Shown: in pieces, positions 28,908 through 37,905 of the stretch
Numbering within the stretch: position 1 is the first letter of the stretch
How the letters are laid out: every line of letters begins with the position of its first letter
Assembly: GCA_022844275.1 (NCBI GenBank)
Contig: JALHMB010000007.1
Location: 248,001 to 312,000 of the forward strand
Length of the DNA: 64,000 nucleotides
Direction of reading: 5' to 3'
DNA from: Hyphomicrobiaceae bacterium
GTDB lineage: Bacteria > Pseudomonadota > Alphaproteobacteria > Rhizobiales > Hyphomicrobiaceae
Position numbers and translations under genes: made by a program
Notes under the pieces: model-generated
What the model was told of the DNA's origin: nothing
Seen by the model: only the letters and a program-made list of their open reading frames with translations
Database searches by the model: none

Positions 28908-30434
28908 TTACTCGTGCCGCTCGGGCAGATACTGATCATGCGCCAGATTCGAGAACCGCGTGTACTGGCCCTCGAAGGCCAGCGTCACCGTGCCGACCGG
29001 ACCGTGGCGCTGCTTTCCGATGATAGCCTCGGCTTTGCCGCTGACCATCTGCATTTTTTCCATCCAGGTCTGGAACTCGGCCGTGCCCTCGCTCGGCTTG
29101 GTGCGCTCGACGTAGTATTCCTCACGATAAACGAACATGACGACGTCCGCGTCCTGCTCGATCGAGCCCGATTCGCGCAGATCCGAGAGCTGCGGCCGTT
29201 TGTCCTCGCGTTGCTCCACCTGTCGCGAGAGCTGGGAGAGGGCGATGATCGGCACGTTCAACTCCTTGGCGAGCGCCTTGAGGCCGGTCGTGATCTCCGT
29301 CACTTCCTGCACGCGGCCTTCCGACGAGCGCTTCGCCGACCCGGTCAGAAGCTGAAGGTAGTCCACGATCAGCAGGCCGAGACCACGCTGACGCTTGAGC
29401 TTGCGCGCCCGCGCCGCGAGCTGCGCGATGGAAATACCGCCCGTCTGGTCGATGAACAGTGGCAGTGTGGACATCTGCTGAGAGACCTGAACGAGACGCT
29501 TGAACTCGGCCTCGTTGATCATGCCGCGGCGGATCTTCTCCGAGGAGATCTCGGCCTGCTCGGCGAGAATTCGCGTCGCGAGCTGCTCGGCCGACATTTC
29601 GAGTGAAAAGAAGCCGACGATAGCGCCGTCGAGCACTTTCTCGGTGCCGTCCGGCTGCTTCTCGGCCTTGTAGTTCTTGGCCACGTTGAAGGCGATGTTC
29701 GTCGCCAGCGCCGTCTTGCCCATGGACGGACGGCCGGCGAGGATGATCAGGTCGGAGGACTGCAGACCGCCCATCTTCCCATCGAGGTCCCGAAGACCCG
29801 TCGAGATGCCGGAGAGGCCGCCCTCGCGCTGGTAGGCGTTGTTCGCCATCTCGATGGCGTGCGTGAGCGCCGAGCCGAAGCCGACAAAGCCCTGGCCATA
29901 CTTTCCCGTCTCCGCGAGACTGAAGAGGCGTCCCTCGGCATCCTCGATCTGCTCTTCGGGCGGGAAGTCGATCGGCGCATCATAGGCCGAGTTGACCATG
30001 TCTTCGCCGATGAGAATGAGCTGGCGTCGAATCGCGAGGTCGTAGACCGTGCGGCCGTACTCGTAGGCATTGATGATCGACGTCGCGTTCGCCGCGAGGC
30101 GCCCGAGATACTGCGGCACGGTGAGGCCGGGCTCGATTGGCGGTGCCGTCTCGAAATACGTGCGCAGCGTCACGGGGGTCGCCGGCCGGCCGGCGGCTAT
30201 GAGCTTGCCCGCCGTCTCGAAGATCTGCTGGTGCAGCGGATCGAAGAAATGGTGCGCATCGAGAAAGCTCGACACGCGCTCGTGGGCATCGTTGTTAACG
30301 AGAATGGCACCGAGCAGAGCCTGCTCGGCATCGAGATTGTGCGGGGCCGCACGCAGCGGCATGGCCTCGGCATCGGCCTTGGTGGCGCCGGTGGCGAGGC
30401 TGAGGAGATCTGGGGCAGTACGGGCGTTGTTCAT
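28908..30434 (-). CDS. dnaB: Replicative DNA helicase DnaB
   Basis: Hexameric helicase that unwinds the replication fork. The 508 residues include the N-terminal primase-interacting domain (PHNLDAEQALLGAILVNN) and the RecA-like core with Walker A AGRPSMGKTALATN, SLEMSAEQLATRI, LLIVDYLQLL (Walker B) and ALSQLSRQVEQREDKRPQLSDLRESG. The ATG at 30434 is preferred over an upstream in-frame start because upstream residues are not conserved; no clear Shine-Dalgarno helps. No intein. Confidence 0.95.
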   Translation of the reverse strand: MNNARTAPDLLSLATGATKADAEAMPLRAAPHNLDAEQALLGAILVNNDAHERVSSFLDAHHFFDPLHQQIFETAGKLIAAGRPATPVTLRTYFETAPPIEPGLTVPQYLGRLAANATSIINAYEYGRTVYDLAIRRQLILIGEDMVNSAYDAPIDFPPEEQIEDAEGRLFSLAETGKYGQGFVGFGSALTHAIEMANNAYQREGGLSGISTGLRDLDGKMGGLQSSDLIILAGRPSMGKTALATNIAFNVAKNYKAEKQPDGTEKVLDGAIVGFFSLEMSAEQLATRILAEQAEISSEKIRRGMINEAEFKRLVQVSQQMSTLPLFIDQTGGISIAQLAARARKLKRQRGLGLLIVDYLQLLTGSAKRSSEGRVQEVTEITTGLKALAKELNVPIIALSQLSRQVEQREDKRPQLSDLRESGSIEQDADVVMFVYREEYYVERTKPSEGTAEFQTWMEKMQMVSGKAEAIIGKQRHGPVGTVTLAFEGQYTRFSNLAHDQYLPERHE

Positions 30435-30652
30435 GCGCGCGAAGATCGCCGATTCGGGGCTCGCCGGGGTCTGGCAATGGCCTTTGGCCAGGGAGACTCC
30501 ACGCTTTGCACAGACGTGCATAGGCTAGGCGAAGCGCCGCTTGCCGTGCGACCGAATCGCCGACACACGAATTGTAGTGGCATGCTATGGCAGGGGCGAG
30601 GCGCCGCCGGTTGTAGCTGCTGCGCCTATCCCGTTCATCGAGGACCGACGCC

Positions 30653-32233
30653 ATGACTGCCGCCAACCCACGCATTGCCCGCGCGCTGATCTCGGTGAGC
30701 GACAAGCGCGGCGTGGTCGAGCTGGCCGAGCGCCTCGCGGCTACGGGCGTCGAGATCCTGTCCACCGGCGGCACCGCGAGGGCGCTCAAGGCCGCCGGCA
30801 TCCGCGTCAAGGACGTGGCCGATCACACGGGCTTCCCCGAGATGATGGACGGGCGCCTCAAGACGTTACACCCGAAAGTGCACGGTGGCCTGCTTGCGAT
30901 CCGCGGCGATGCCGCGCACGAGGCGGCCGCCAAGACGCACGGCATCGCGCCGATCGACCTGCTCGTCGTCAATCTCTATCCCTTCGAGGCGACGGTAGCG
31001 AAAGGGGCCTCACTCGAGGATTGCATCGAGAATATCGACATCGGCGGGCCAGCCATGATCCGCGCCGCGGCCAAGAATCATGCGGGCGTCACTGTCGTCG
31101 TGGATCCCGATGACTATGATCGCCTGCTCAACGAGATGAGCGCCAACGGCTGCGCGACCACGCTCGCTTTCCGACGTCTCCTCGCCGCCAAGGCATTCGC
31201 GCGCACAGCCGCCTATGACGGTGCGATCTCGAATCACCTCGGCGCATTGTTCGAGGGCGGAGAGAGCGCCGCAACCGGCTTTGGCCCGACCTTCACGATC
31301 CAGGGCCGCAAGGCGCAGAACCTGCGCTATGGCGAGAATGCCCACCAACGCGCAGCTTTCTACGTCATCCCGCCCGTCGAAGCGGGCACGATCTCCTCGG
31401 CCCGCCAGCTCCAAGGTAAGGAGCTTTCCTACAACAACATCGCGGATACGGATGCCGCGCTCGAATGCGTGAAGCAGTTCGTGGATCCGGCCTGCGTCAT
31501 CGTCAAGCACGCCAATCCCTGCGGCGTCTCGGAGGCTGCCAATATCTCGGACGCCTATGATCGCGCCTTCGAGACGGACACCGAGTCTGCCTTCGGCGGC
31601 ATCATCGCGTTCAATCGGGAACTCGATGCCTCAACGGCATCGCGCATCGTCGAGCGCCAGTTTGTGGAAGTCATCATCGCGCCGAGCGTGGCGTCTGGCG
31701 TCGAGGCGATCATTGCCCCCAAGAAGAATGTCCGCTTGCTCGTGTGCGGCGAATGGCCGGCGACCACGCCGTCGCGCCTCGATCTCAAGAAGGTCGCCGG
31801 CGGCCTGCTCGTGCAGGATGCGGATCTCGCACTCCTCGACAGAACGCACGTTGCGAGCAAACGTCAACCGACCGCGCAAGAAATGGCCGACCTGCTCTTC
31901 ACCTGGAAGGTTGCGAAGTTCGTGAAGTCGAATGCCATTGTCTACGGCCGTGACCGACGCACGATCGGCGTCGGTGCCGGCCAGATGAGCCGCGTGAATT
32001 CGGCGCGTATTGCCGTCATCAAGGCCGAACAGGCAGGTCTCGACATGAAGGGCTCTGTCGTTGCGTCGGATGCCTTTTTCCCCTTTGCCGACGGCCTTAT
32101 CGCGGCGGCGGAAGCGGGCGTCACCGCGGTCATCCAGCCCGGCGGCTCGATGCGCGATCGCGAGGTCATTGCCGCCGCTGACGAACGCGGGCTCGCCATG
32201 GTCTTTACGGGTCTTCGTCACTTCCGCCACTGA
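30653..32233 (+). CDS. purH: Bifunctional AICAR formyltransferase / IMP cyclohydrolase
   Basis: Catalyses the last two steps of IMP synthesis. The 526 residues have the MGS-like cyclohydrolase domain (1-195: [40 protein letters not shown]) and the formyltransferase domain with [37 protein letters not shown] (catalytic Lys-His) and [12 protein letters not shown] at 30653 is preceded by GAGGA. A GNAT gene starts 7 bases after its stop. Confidence 0.97.
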   Translation: MTAANPRIARALISVSDKRGVVELAERLAATGVEILSTGGTARALKAAGIRVKDVADHTGFPEMMDGRLKTLHPKVHGGLLAIRGDAAHEAAAKTHGIAPIDLLVVNLYPFEATVAKGASLEDCIENIDIGGPAMIRAAAKNHAGVTVVVDPDDYDRLLNEMSANGCATTLAFRRLLAAKAFARTAAYDGAISNHLGALFEGGESAATGFGPTFTIQGRKAQNLRYGENAHQRAAFYVIPPVEAGTISSARQLQGKELSYNNIADTDAALECVKQFVDPACVIVKHANPCGVSEAANISDAYDRAFETDTESAFGGIIAFNRELDASTASRIVERQFVEVIIAPSVASGVEAIIAPKKNVRLLVCGEWPATTPSRLDLKKVAGGLLVQDADLALLDRTHVASKRQPTAQEMADLLFTWKVAKFVKSNAIVYGRDRRTIGVGAGQMSRVNSARIAVIKAEQAGLDMKGSVVASDAFFPFADGLIAAAEAGVTAVIQPGGSMRDREVIAAADERGLAMVFTGLRHFRH

Positions 32234-32240
32234 GGCGCCC

Positions 32241-32735
32241 GTGAGCAAAATTGCGCTCGGACCACTGCACGCGCCGGACTGGGACAAAGTGCGCGCGTGG
32301 CTGCAGCAGGCCGAGATCCAGGCCTGGTGGGGCGGACTCGCGGCTGCCGAAGCCGAGATCGCGATCGCGGCTGATAGTCCCTCGGCCATCTGCCGTCTGA
32401 TCCTCGCGGACGCCACGCCGATCGGCTATGGCCATGCGCTCGACGCGGATATCGTGCGCAGTGGCCGCTCCGACGGACTGCCGGCGGGCGCCTACATGAT
32501 CTCGCTCTTCATCGCTGATCCTGCGTACCGCAAGCGTGGCGCTGGCGAGATGGCACTCGCGGCACTGACGCGCGAGGTGTTCGCGTCGACGCTTGCACCT
32601 GCCACGGCGACGCTCGTCCCCGTGCGTTATGAGGCGGCCGTGCGCGCCGCCGAACGCGCCGGCTATGGATGGGTCGGCGTGCGCGATGAGGGGGCGAGCG
32701 GCCAGAGCTGGCTCATGATGCGTGAACGGCCTTAG
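32241..32735 (+). CDS. GNAT family N-acetyltransferase
   Basis: A 164-residue acetyl-CoA-dependent acetyltransferase. The acetyl-CoA loop is SLFIADPAYRKRGAGEMALAAL (R-x-x-G-x-G/A), about residues 92-113. The N-terminal PDWDKVRAWLQQAEIQAWWGG recalls AAC(6')-type enzymes, but a resistance role cannot be claimed. The start is GTG 32241 with GAGG upstream; an ATG further up lies inside purH. It overlaps the 3' end of the convergent hpt by 4 bases. Confidence 0.82.
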   Translation: MSKIALGPLHAPDWDKVRAWLQQAEIQAWWGGLAAAEAEIAIAADSPSAICRLILADATPIGYGHALDADIVRSGRSDGLPAGAYMISLFIADPAYRKRGAGEMALAALTREVFASTLAPATATLVPVRYEAAVRAAERAGYGWVGVRDEGASGQSWLMMRERP

Positions 32736-33277
32736 CTCACGACGCGCCCGACGAATGGCAGCTCGCGGAAGCGGCTCGCGAGATCCATGCCATAGCCGAC
32801 CACGAAATACGGCGGACAATCGAACGCGACATAGTCCGCCTGGATGGCCACGGACCGGCGCACCTTCTTGTCCAAGAGGACGCAGGTGATCACGCGCTTG
32901 GCGCCCCGCGCCGCGATGAGGTCCTTGGCGAAGGCAAGCGTGCGGCCCGTATCGAGAATGTCATCGACGAGCAGCACGTCGCGCCCGGAGACATCGAGTT
33001 TCAGGTCGCGCAGGATATCGACCTGCCCAACGGACTTCGTGCCGTCGCGGTAGCTGGAAACGGCAAGAAAATCCACCTCGGGCGCGAGGCCCGCGTGGTG
33101 CAGGCCGCGCAGCAGGTCGCTCGCGAACACAAAGCTGCCCGTGAGGATCGGCACGACGAGCAGCCGGTCGAGGTTCAGCCCTGCTATGGTCCCGGCCAGC
33201 TCGGCAATGCGGCCGGCAATGGCGTCGGCCGTGTAGATAACCTCGATGGCTTCGGCTCCTGGGGCACTGTCAGGCAT
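32732..33277 (-). CDS. hpt: Hypoxanthine phosphoribosyltransferase
   Basis: Purine salvage enzyme that joins hypoxanthine or guanine to PRPP. The 181 residues carry the PRPP motif VLLVDDILDTGRTL, LVVPILTGSFVFASDLLRG, and the C-terminal VAFDCPPYFVVGYGMDLASRFRELPF pattern. ATG 33277. It sits next to purH, but on the opposite strand; the 241 bases to ftsE form a shared divergent promoter region in which I could not pick defined sites. Confidence 0.94.
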   Translation of the reverse strand: MPDSAPGAEAIEVIYTADAIAGRIAELAGTIAGLNLDRLLVVPILTGSFVFASDLLRGLHHAGLAPEVDFLAVSSYRDGTKSVGQVDILRDLKLDVSGRDVLLVDDILDTGRTLAFAKDLIAARGAKRVITCVLLDKKVRRSVAIQADYVAFDCPPYFVVGYGMDLASRFRELPFVGRVVS

Positions 33278-33518
33278 GTATTTCGCTCACACTATGCAAA
33301 CTCATGGTTGCAGTCGGACCGCCGCGAGGTATAGCAGGCTCATGACGCCAATGCGATGCGCGGCGCGGGGGCGCTGCGGCGCGCGACCGCATCAGACTGG
33401 GAGGGGGCCCCATTACCGTGCCACATTCCTTGTTGATTGATCCCGTCACAGGGCCGCCCCGCGCGGCCGACAGTACGCGCGGCAACGCAGACATGAGCGG
33501 CCGCATGGGGAATTCGGG

Positions 33519-34175
33519 GTGATCAGGCTCCAGAACGTCGGATTGAGATACGGACGCGGCGAGAATGTGCTGCGCGATGTCTCGTTCCATCTCGAACCCG
33601 GCTCGTTCCACTTCCTCACCGGGCCATCGGGCGCCGGTAAGACCTCGCTGCTGCGCCTCCTGTTTCTCTCACTACGGCCAACGAGCGGCACATTGGAACT
33701 CTTCAATCAGAATGCCAGCCGCGCCGACACAGCACGTCGCTCGGAGCTTCGGCGCCGCATCGGCATCGTGTTCCAGGACTTCCGCCTGCTCGATCATCTC
33801 TCGACCTGGGAGAACGTCGCGCTGCCACTCCGCGTCGTCGGCCGGCGTCTCGACGAATACCGCGAGGACGTGACCGATCTCCTGCAGTGGGTCGGCCTCG
33901 GCGAGCGAATGCACGCCAACCCCTCGGTGCTTTCGGGCGGCGAGAAGCAGCGCGCGGCGATTGCGCGCGCCGTGATCGGCAAGCCGGAGCTGCTGCTTGC
34001 CGACGAACCGACCGGCAACGTCGATCCGCAGATGGCGCGCCGCCTCTTGCGCCTGTTCGTGGAGTTGAACCGCCTCGGCACGTCCGTCGTCATCGCCACC
34101 CACGATCATCAACTCATGCGGCAGTACAGAGCGCCGCGCCTGGAGCTGAACGAAGGCCATGTCCGGATCGTATGA
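33519..34175 (+). CDS. ftsE: Cell division ATP-binding protein FtsE
   Basis: ATPase of the FtsEX complex that activates peptidoglycan hydrolases at the septum. The 218 residues have Walker A GPSGAGKT (35-42), the Q-loop VFQDFRLLDHLSTWENV, signature LSGGEKQR and Walker B LLLADEPTGNVD. The start is GTG 33519, with GGGGA upstream; an ATG-initiated frame just upstream stops at the same place. Overlaps ftsX by 17 bases. Confidence 0.95.
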   Translation: MIRLQNVGLRYGRGENVLRDVSFHLEPGSFHFLTGPSGAGKTSLLRLLFLSLRPTSGTLELFNQNASRADTARRSELRRRIGIVFQDFRLLDHLSTWENVALPLRVVGRRLDEYREDVTDLLQWVGLGERMHANPSVLSGGEKQRAAIARAVIGKPELLLADEPTGNVDPQMARRLLRLFVELNRLGTSVVIATHDHQLMRQYRAPRLELNEGHVRIV

Positions 34176-35259
34176 CAAGCCGACGTGGCCACGTGGAAGA
34201 CCACAAGCCCCGCCGCGCCAGTACGATGATGTCGACGATTATGCGACGCCGACCGGCCCGCCGCAGCCGGATGACTTCACGCAACCGCTGGAGTTCGGCA
34301 CGCCGGCGCACGAGCGTGCCGGGGCGACCGCCTTTCCCCCCGTCGATATGGCTTCGATCCAGATCAACTCCTCGATCGTGCCCGCCGGCACCGTGACCGG
34401 AACGTCGCTGACGCTCGTCGTCACGATCATGTGCTTTTTGGCCTGCCTCACGGCAGGCGCCGTCTACATGATCAACCAGTCGGCCTCGGCCTGGCTGCGC
34501 AATGTCTCGAGCGAGGTCACGATCCAGATCGAGCCGCGCGAGAATGTCGACACCGAACGCGTGCTGCGCGATCTCACAGTCTATCTCGCCGGGCAGCCTG
34601 GCGTGCGCGGCGTCAGGCCGCTCAGTCTCGAGAGCGCAGCGGAGCTGCTCGAGCCGTGGCTCGGCAAATCCGAGGCCTTGAAGGAGCTGCCGGTACCGCG
34701 CCTGATCGCGCTGGAGCTCGACCGCAATGCGCCGCCCGATCTCGACCGGCTCCGCAGCGGCCTCGGCGAGCAATTCAAGAACGTGACCCTTGATGATCAT
34801 CGCCACTGGCAGCAGCAGATTCGCGCCGTGACCCGATCGCTCGCTTTGGGCGGCATCGCCATCCTCGTCCTCGTCGGCGCCGCCACCATGGCCATTATCA
34901 TCTCCGCGACGCGCAGCGCCATGGCCTCGAACCGCGAGATCGTCGAGGTGCTCCACTTCGTTGGCGCTACCGATCGCTTCATTGCCCGCGAATTCGAGAC
35001 GCAGTTCCTGCGCCTCGGCATCCGCGCGGGCTTCGTCGGCGCCGCGTGCGCCATGACGATCTTCTTTACGATGCCGTGGATCACCGATCTTCTCGGCGGG
35101 GGCGCGCTGACCGTGGCGGAGTTCCGGCGCCTGATCGGCGCCGGTACGCTCGACGTTCTCGGCTATCTCGTGCTGGTGCTGGTCGTGCTCATTATTGCCG
35201 TGCTGTGCATGTTCACCTCGCGCCTCAGCGTCAAGCGCATCCTGCACAGCCAGCACTGA
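34159..35259 (+). CDS. ftsX: Cell division permease FtsX
   Basis: Membrane partner of FtsE. The 366 residues have a long cytosolic Pro/Arg-rich N-terminus (about 1-80), TM1 (LTLVVTIMCFLACLTAGAVYMI), a periplasmic domain (about 110-225) that should contact hydrolase activators, and three C-terminal helices of the FtsX/MacB fold, with the EIVEVLHFVGATDRFIAREFETQ loop. The start ATG 34159 is inside ftsE. The N-terminal tail is longer than in E. coli, which is usual in Rhizobiales. Confidence 0.93.
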   Translation: MSGSYDKPTWPRGRPQAPPRQYDDVDDYATPTGPPQPDDFTQPLEFGTPAHERAGATAFPPVDMASIQINSSIVPAGTVTGTSLTLVVTIMCFLACLTAGAVYMINQSASAWLRNVSSEVTIQIEPRENVDTERVLRDLTVYLAGQPGVRGVRPLSLESAAELLEPWLGKSEALKELPVPRLIALELDRNAPPDLDRLRSGLGEQFKNVTLDDHRHWQQQIRAVTRSLALGGIAILVLVGAATMAIIISATRSAMASNREIVEVLHFVGATDRFIAREFETQFLRLGIRAGFVGAACAMTIFFTMPWITDLLGGGALTVAEFRRLIGAGTLDVLGYLVLVLVVLIIAVLCMFTSRLSVKRILHSQH

Positions 35260-35430
35260 GATTGTGCCGAGACAACCACTGATTGCCGCATCCGACGCCC
35301 GCGCGTTGACAGGCGCCTGTATGTGGGCACAAATCCGCTTCGCGCGCGGCACCCGGCGCCCGCGCCTGGAGCATGAAGCGCTCATCGTGCTTCGCACCCG
35401 CACTCCAGAGGGAGCATCCGGAATCGGCCG

Positions 35431-36087
35431 ATGAAGCGGCTCGTCTATGCCTTGCTGAGCCTTGTCGTTGCCGGCCTCGTCGGCGGCTTTATTGCGTTTG
35501 CCGTCAGCACAACCCGCGTGGATGAGCCGACAGGGCAGCGCGCCGATGCCATCGTCGTGGTGACAGGCGGCGAGGATCGCATCAGTGCCGCTCTCGGCTT
35601 GTTGCGCCAGGGGAGTGGTCGCCGCTTGCTCATCTCGGGCGTCAATCCGCGCACGAGCACCGCCGCCATCCGCGACCAGACCGGCGAACGTCGCCAGCTT
35701 TTCGAGTGTTGCGTCGACATCGGGCGCGAGGCGAGCGATACGATCGGCAATGCCGAAGAGACACGCGACTGGGCGGCGACACACGGCTATCGTTCGCTGA
35801 TCGTGGTCACGTCGAGCTATCACATGCCGCGCACCCTCGCGGAGTTCGCGCGAGCCATGCCAAGTCTGGATTTCGTCGCCCACCCGGTCGTCTCGCGCCA
35901 CCTGCGCGACAGACCCTGGTGGCAGAATGCGGGCTCGTTGCGCCTGCTGGCCAGCGAGTACGTGAAGTACATCGCAGCGATCACCCGTCTTAGCTGGGCG
36001 CGCGCCCTGACCGTCTTCAACACGAGCCGGAACCCATCGACATTGGCGCGCGGTGAGGCTAGCAGCGTTATCCAAAGCTCACGATGA
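35431..36087 (+). CDS. YdcF-like DUF218 membrane-anchored protein
   Basis: A 218-residue protein with one N-terminal membrane anchor (LVYALLSLVVAGLVGGFIAFAV) and a DUF218 domain outside: ADAIVVVTGGEDRISAALGLL, LLISGVNP, SDTIGNAEETRDWA and VVTSSYHMPRTLAEF. DUF218 proteins such as YdcF/ElyC act in envelope biogenesis. In Rhizobiales it commonly follows ftsEX and precedes plsC; no plsC follows here. The 171 bases between ftsX and this gene contain nothing recognisable. Confidence 0.85.
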   Translation: MKRLVYALLSLVVAGLVGGFIAFAVSTTRVDEPTGQRADAIVVVTGGEDRISAALGLLRQGSGRRLLISGVNPRTSTAAIRDQTGERRQLFECCVDIGREASDTIGNAEETRDWAATHGYRSLIVVTSSYHMPRTLAEFARAMPSLDFVAHPVVSRHLRDRPWWQNAGSLRLLASEYVKYIAAITRLSWARALTVFNTSRNPSTLARGEASSVIQSSR

Positions 36088-36240
36088 TCCGACCGCGGCC
36101 TGTGGACGCCGCGATGCGGCTGACCTATAAGGCCACTAACGCGCGTCGCGGCCTATTTGATGCCGGAGCCGACGGGCCGGACCGCGCGCGGCAATGCACT
36201 GCGGCGCAACATCGGCAGCGTCCAAATCTGAAAGGTGGGT

Positions 36241-36681
36241 ATGACCGAACAGGTCCGTGAACCGGCCAGCAGAATCGAAAAGCTTTGCGCCGAGCACGGC
36301 TTGCGCATGACGGCGCCGCGGCGCGTGATCGCCCGCGTGCTGTCGGAAGCATCCGATCACCCGGACGTCGACGAGGTGTATCGGCGCGTGAACGCCGTCG
36401 ATCCACGCATCTCGCTCTCGACCGTCTATCGCACGGTGGGCCTTCTGACCCGCAAAGGTATCATTGCGCGGCACGACTTCGGCGCCGGTCGGATGCGCTT
36501 CGAGGAAGCCTCGAGCGCGCACCACGACCATCTCATCAACGTCGAGACCGGCGACGTGATCGAGTTCAACAACGAGGAAATCGAGCGCTTGCAGGAGCGC
36601 GTCGCCAAAGAGCTCGGCTTCGAGCTCGTCGGCCATCGACTGCAGCTCTTCGGCGTGCCGATCAAGAAGCGGCGTGGCTAA
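36241..36681 (+). CDS. Fur-family metalloregulator (Fur/Mur type)
   Basis: A 146-residue DNA-binding repressor. The winged helix (about 15-85) has LSTVYRTVGLL, and the metal region has AHHDHLINVETGDVIEF (His94, His95, Asp96, His97). The CxxC zinc pair that follows HHDH in E. coli Fur is absent, as in rhizobial Mur, the manganese-responsive branch. Irr is unlikely because no heme regulatory motif is seen. ATG 36241 has AAGGTGGG upstream; a GTG two codons earlier is also open. Monocistronic. Confidence 0.87.
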   Translation: MTEQVREPASRIEKLCAEHGLRMTAPRRVIARVLSEASDHPDVDEVYRRVNAVDPRISLSTVYRTVGLLTRKGIIARHDFGAGRMRFEEASSAHHDHLINVETGDVIEFNNEEIERLQERVAKELGFELVGHRLQLFGVPIKKRRG

Positions 36682-36709
36682 GCCGGCACACTCGCGGCGT
36701 GTCCTTCGG

Positions 36710-36997
36710 CTACTTGCACCGAGCCGAACAGCCCATGGCAGCCGTCATTGCAGCAGAGCTCTTCGCCATACAGCGATCGAAGCACCTCGGGCCTTTTCCC
36801 TTGCCCTTTCCTTTGGCCATTCCCTTGCCTTTGCCCTTGCCGCCCATCTTCCACTTGCCCGCCCACTTCTTCTGTTGAACCGGGACGAGCGACTGCTCGG
36901 GCATGACTTTGTGGTAGCCAATCGGCGCTGAGTTGATGGCTGGGACACTGCCCAGGGCGAAGAGCAGAATGCTCGCGATAAGGAGCCAAGTCCGCAT
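36710..36997 (-). CDS. Small secreted Lys/Gly-rich protein with twin CX3C motif
   Basis: A 95-residue protein I do not recognise as a named family. Residues 1-23 are a clear signal peptide (LLIASILLFALGSVPAIN). A KG repeat fills about 53-69. The C-terminus has Cys72-x3-Cys76, 13 residues, then Cys90-x3-Cys94, a twin CX3C pattern compatible with a disulfide-linked helical hairpin. A strong AGGAGG lies 8 bases before ATG 36997. Located between fur/mur and MOSC genes; function unknown. The simple repeat means that part of the coding strand has low complexity. Confidence 0.7.
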   Translation of the reverse strand: MRTWLLIASILLFALGSVPAINSAPIGYHKVMPEQSLVPVQQKKWAGKWKMGGKGKGKGMAKGKGKGKGPRCFDRCMAKSSAAMTAAMGCSARCK

Positions 36998-37085
36998 GGA
37001 CGCCTCCTAGAATAATCCTCAATGAAAATAGTGCCTGCGCGCCGATACTGCGCGCCTGTCCGGCGAAGCGTCAATGATAATAGCG

Positions 37086-37101
37086 CGATAGAGGCCTATC
37101 G
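37086..37101 (-). terminator. Possible hairpin after the MOSC gene
   Basis: CGATAG-AGGC-CTATCG, 10 bases beyond the MOSC stop on the minus strand. Six-base stem, no T run; weak as a terminator. Confidence 0.3.
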
Positions 37102-37111
37102 GCTCGATCGC

Positions 37112-37885
37112 TCAGGACGAAATGGCCAACCCATCGCCGACGGCCAGCGATCCACCGCCCACGATCTTCACGTACACGCCGAGATCGCTATGGCCCCATG
37201 TCCGCAGCAGCTGCTCCGGAAGTGCCGTGTCGCGCACGCCGGTTTGCGGATCGACATTCGTCGCGGCACAACGCACCGTATTCTTCACGACCTCGCCGCG
37301 CACGCCCCCAAGAGTGACCTCCCGGCCGACCCAAGTACGCTCGACCCAGGGCTCTGCTCCATCGACGTACACATTCGCGCGAAAGCGCATCGGATCGATG
37401 GGTCGGCCCATGACACGCTCGAGATCGCGAACGGTCGCAAGATTGACGACATGTAGGCACTTCATCGCAACGTCAGAGAAGCTGTGTTCCGGCGCAAAGA
37501 CGACCTTCGGCGGTCCGCGCAGCTCGTCCATCATGTACGCCGCGAAGAACTGCTCGATCAGCTTGCGGCCTAGCGGCGTCGTAAGCTGGCCGCGCGCAAC
37601 CTGCTTGCCACCCCGCGTTACCGTCAGAGTTTCGGTGGCATCGTTGAAGGTCGTGACGAGCGTCGCGAGCCGCTCGTCACGCATCAGCATCAGGAACGTG
37701 ATCTTGGGGAGATGGCGCGGATTGTCGGGATCGAACCGCCCAGGCCCATTCTCGATCGCATAGGCGCGATCGAAGGGCATGGTGCCGCCCGGCTCGAGCG
37801 TCACATTCGAGAGCGCCTCCGGGCTCAGTCCTTTCACGGCGTAGCGATAGAGGGCCGTTACCGTTGCGATCGTCGACGCGGTCAT
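37112..37885 (-). CDS. MOSC domain-containing protein
   Basis: A 257-residue protein with an N-terminal MOSC beta-barrel (about 1-110: ALYRYAVKGLSPEALSNVTLEPGGTMPFDRAYAI) and a C-terminal MOSC domain (about 140-257: DPMRFRANVYVDGAEPWVERTWVGREVTLGG, NTVRCAATNVDPQTG with the conserved Cys). MOSC proteins bind molybdenum cofactor or transfer sulfur to it; mARC-like reductase or YiiM-like roles are possible. Spaced 20 bases from the upstream hydrolase gene and probably co-transcribed. Confidence 0.87.
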   Translation of the reverse strand: MTASTIATVTALYRYAVKGLSPEALSNVTLEPGGTMPFDRAYAIENGPGRFDPDNPRHLPKITFLMLMRDERLATLVTTFNDATETLTVTRGGKQVARGQLTTPLGRKLIEQFFAAYMMDELRGPPKVVFAPEHSFSDVAMKCLHVVNLATVRDLERVMGRPIDPMRFRANVYVDGAEPWVERTWVGREVTLGGVRGEVVKNTVRCAATNVDPQTGVRDTALPEQLLRTWGHSDLGVYVKIVGGGSLAVGDGLAISS

Positions 37886-37905
37886 CGTGTTCGAACTCCG
37901 GCGCG

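Noticed and set aside
34114-36075. Long open frame of 653 codons on the minus strand
   Set aside because: Lies exactly opposite ftsE, ftsX and the YdcF-like gene, has the composition of an antisense reading of GC-rich coding DNA, and has no ribosome site or recognisable domain.
36790-36850. Simple repeat that could pass for a microsatellite or a short CRISPR
   Set aside because: It encodes the Lys/Gly repeat of the small secreted protein; units of about 6 bases, no spacers.
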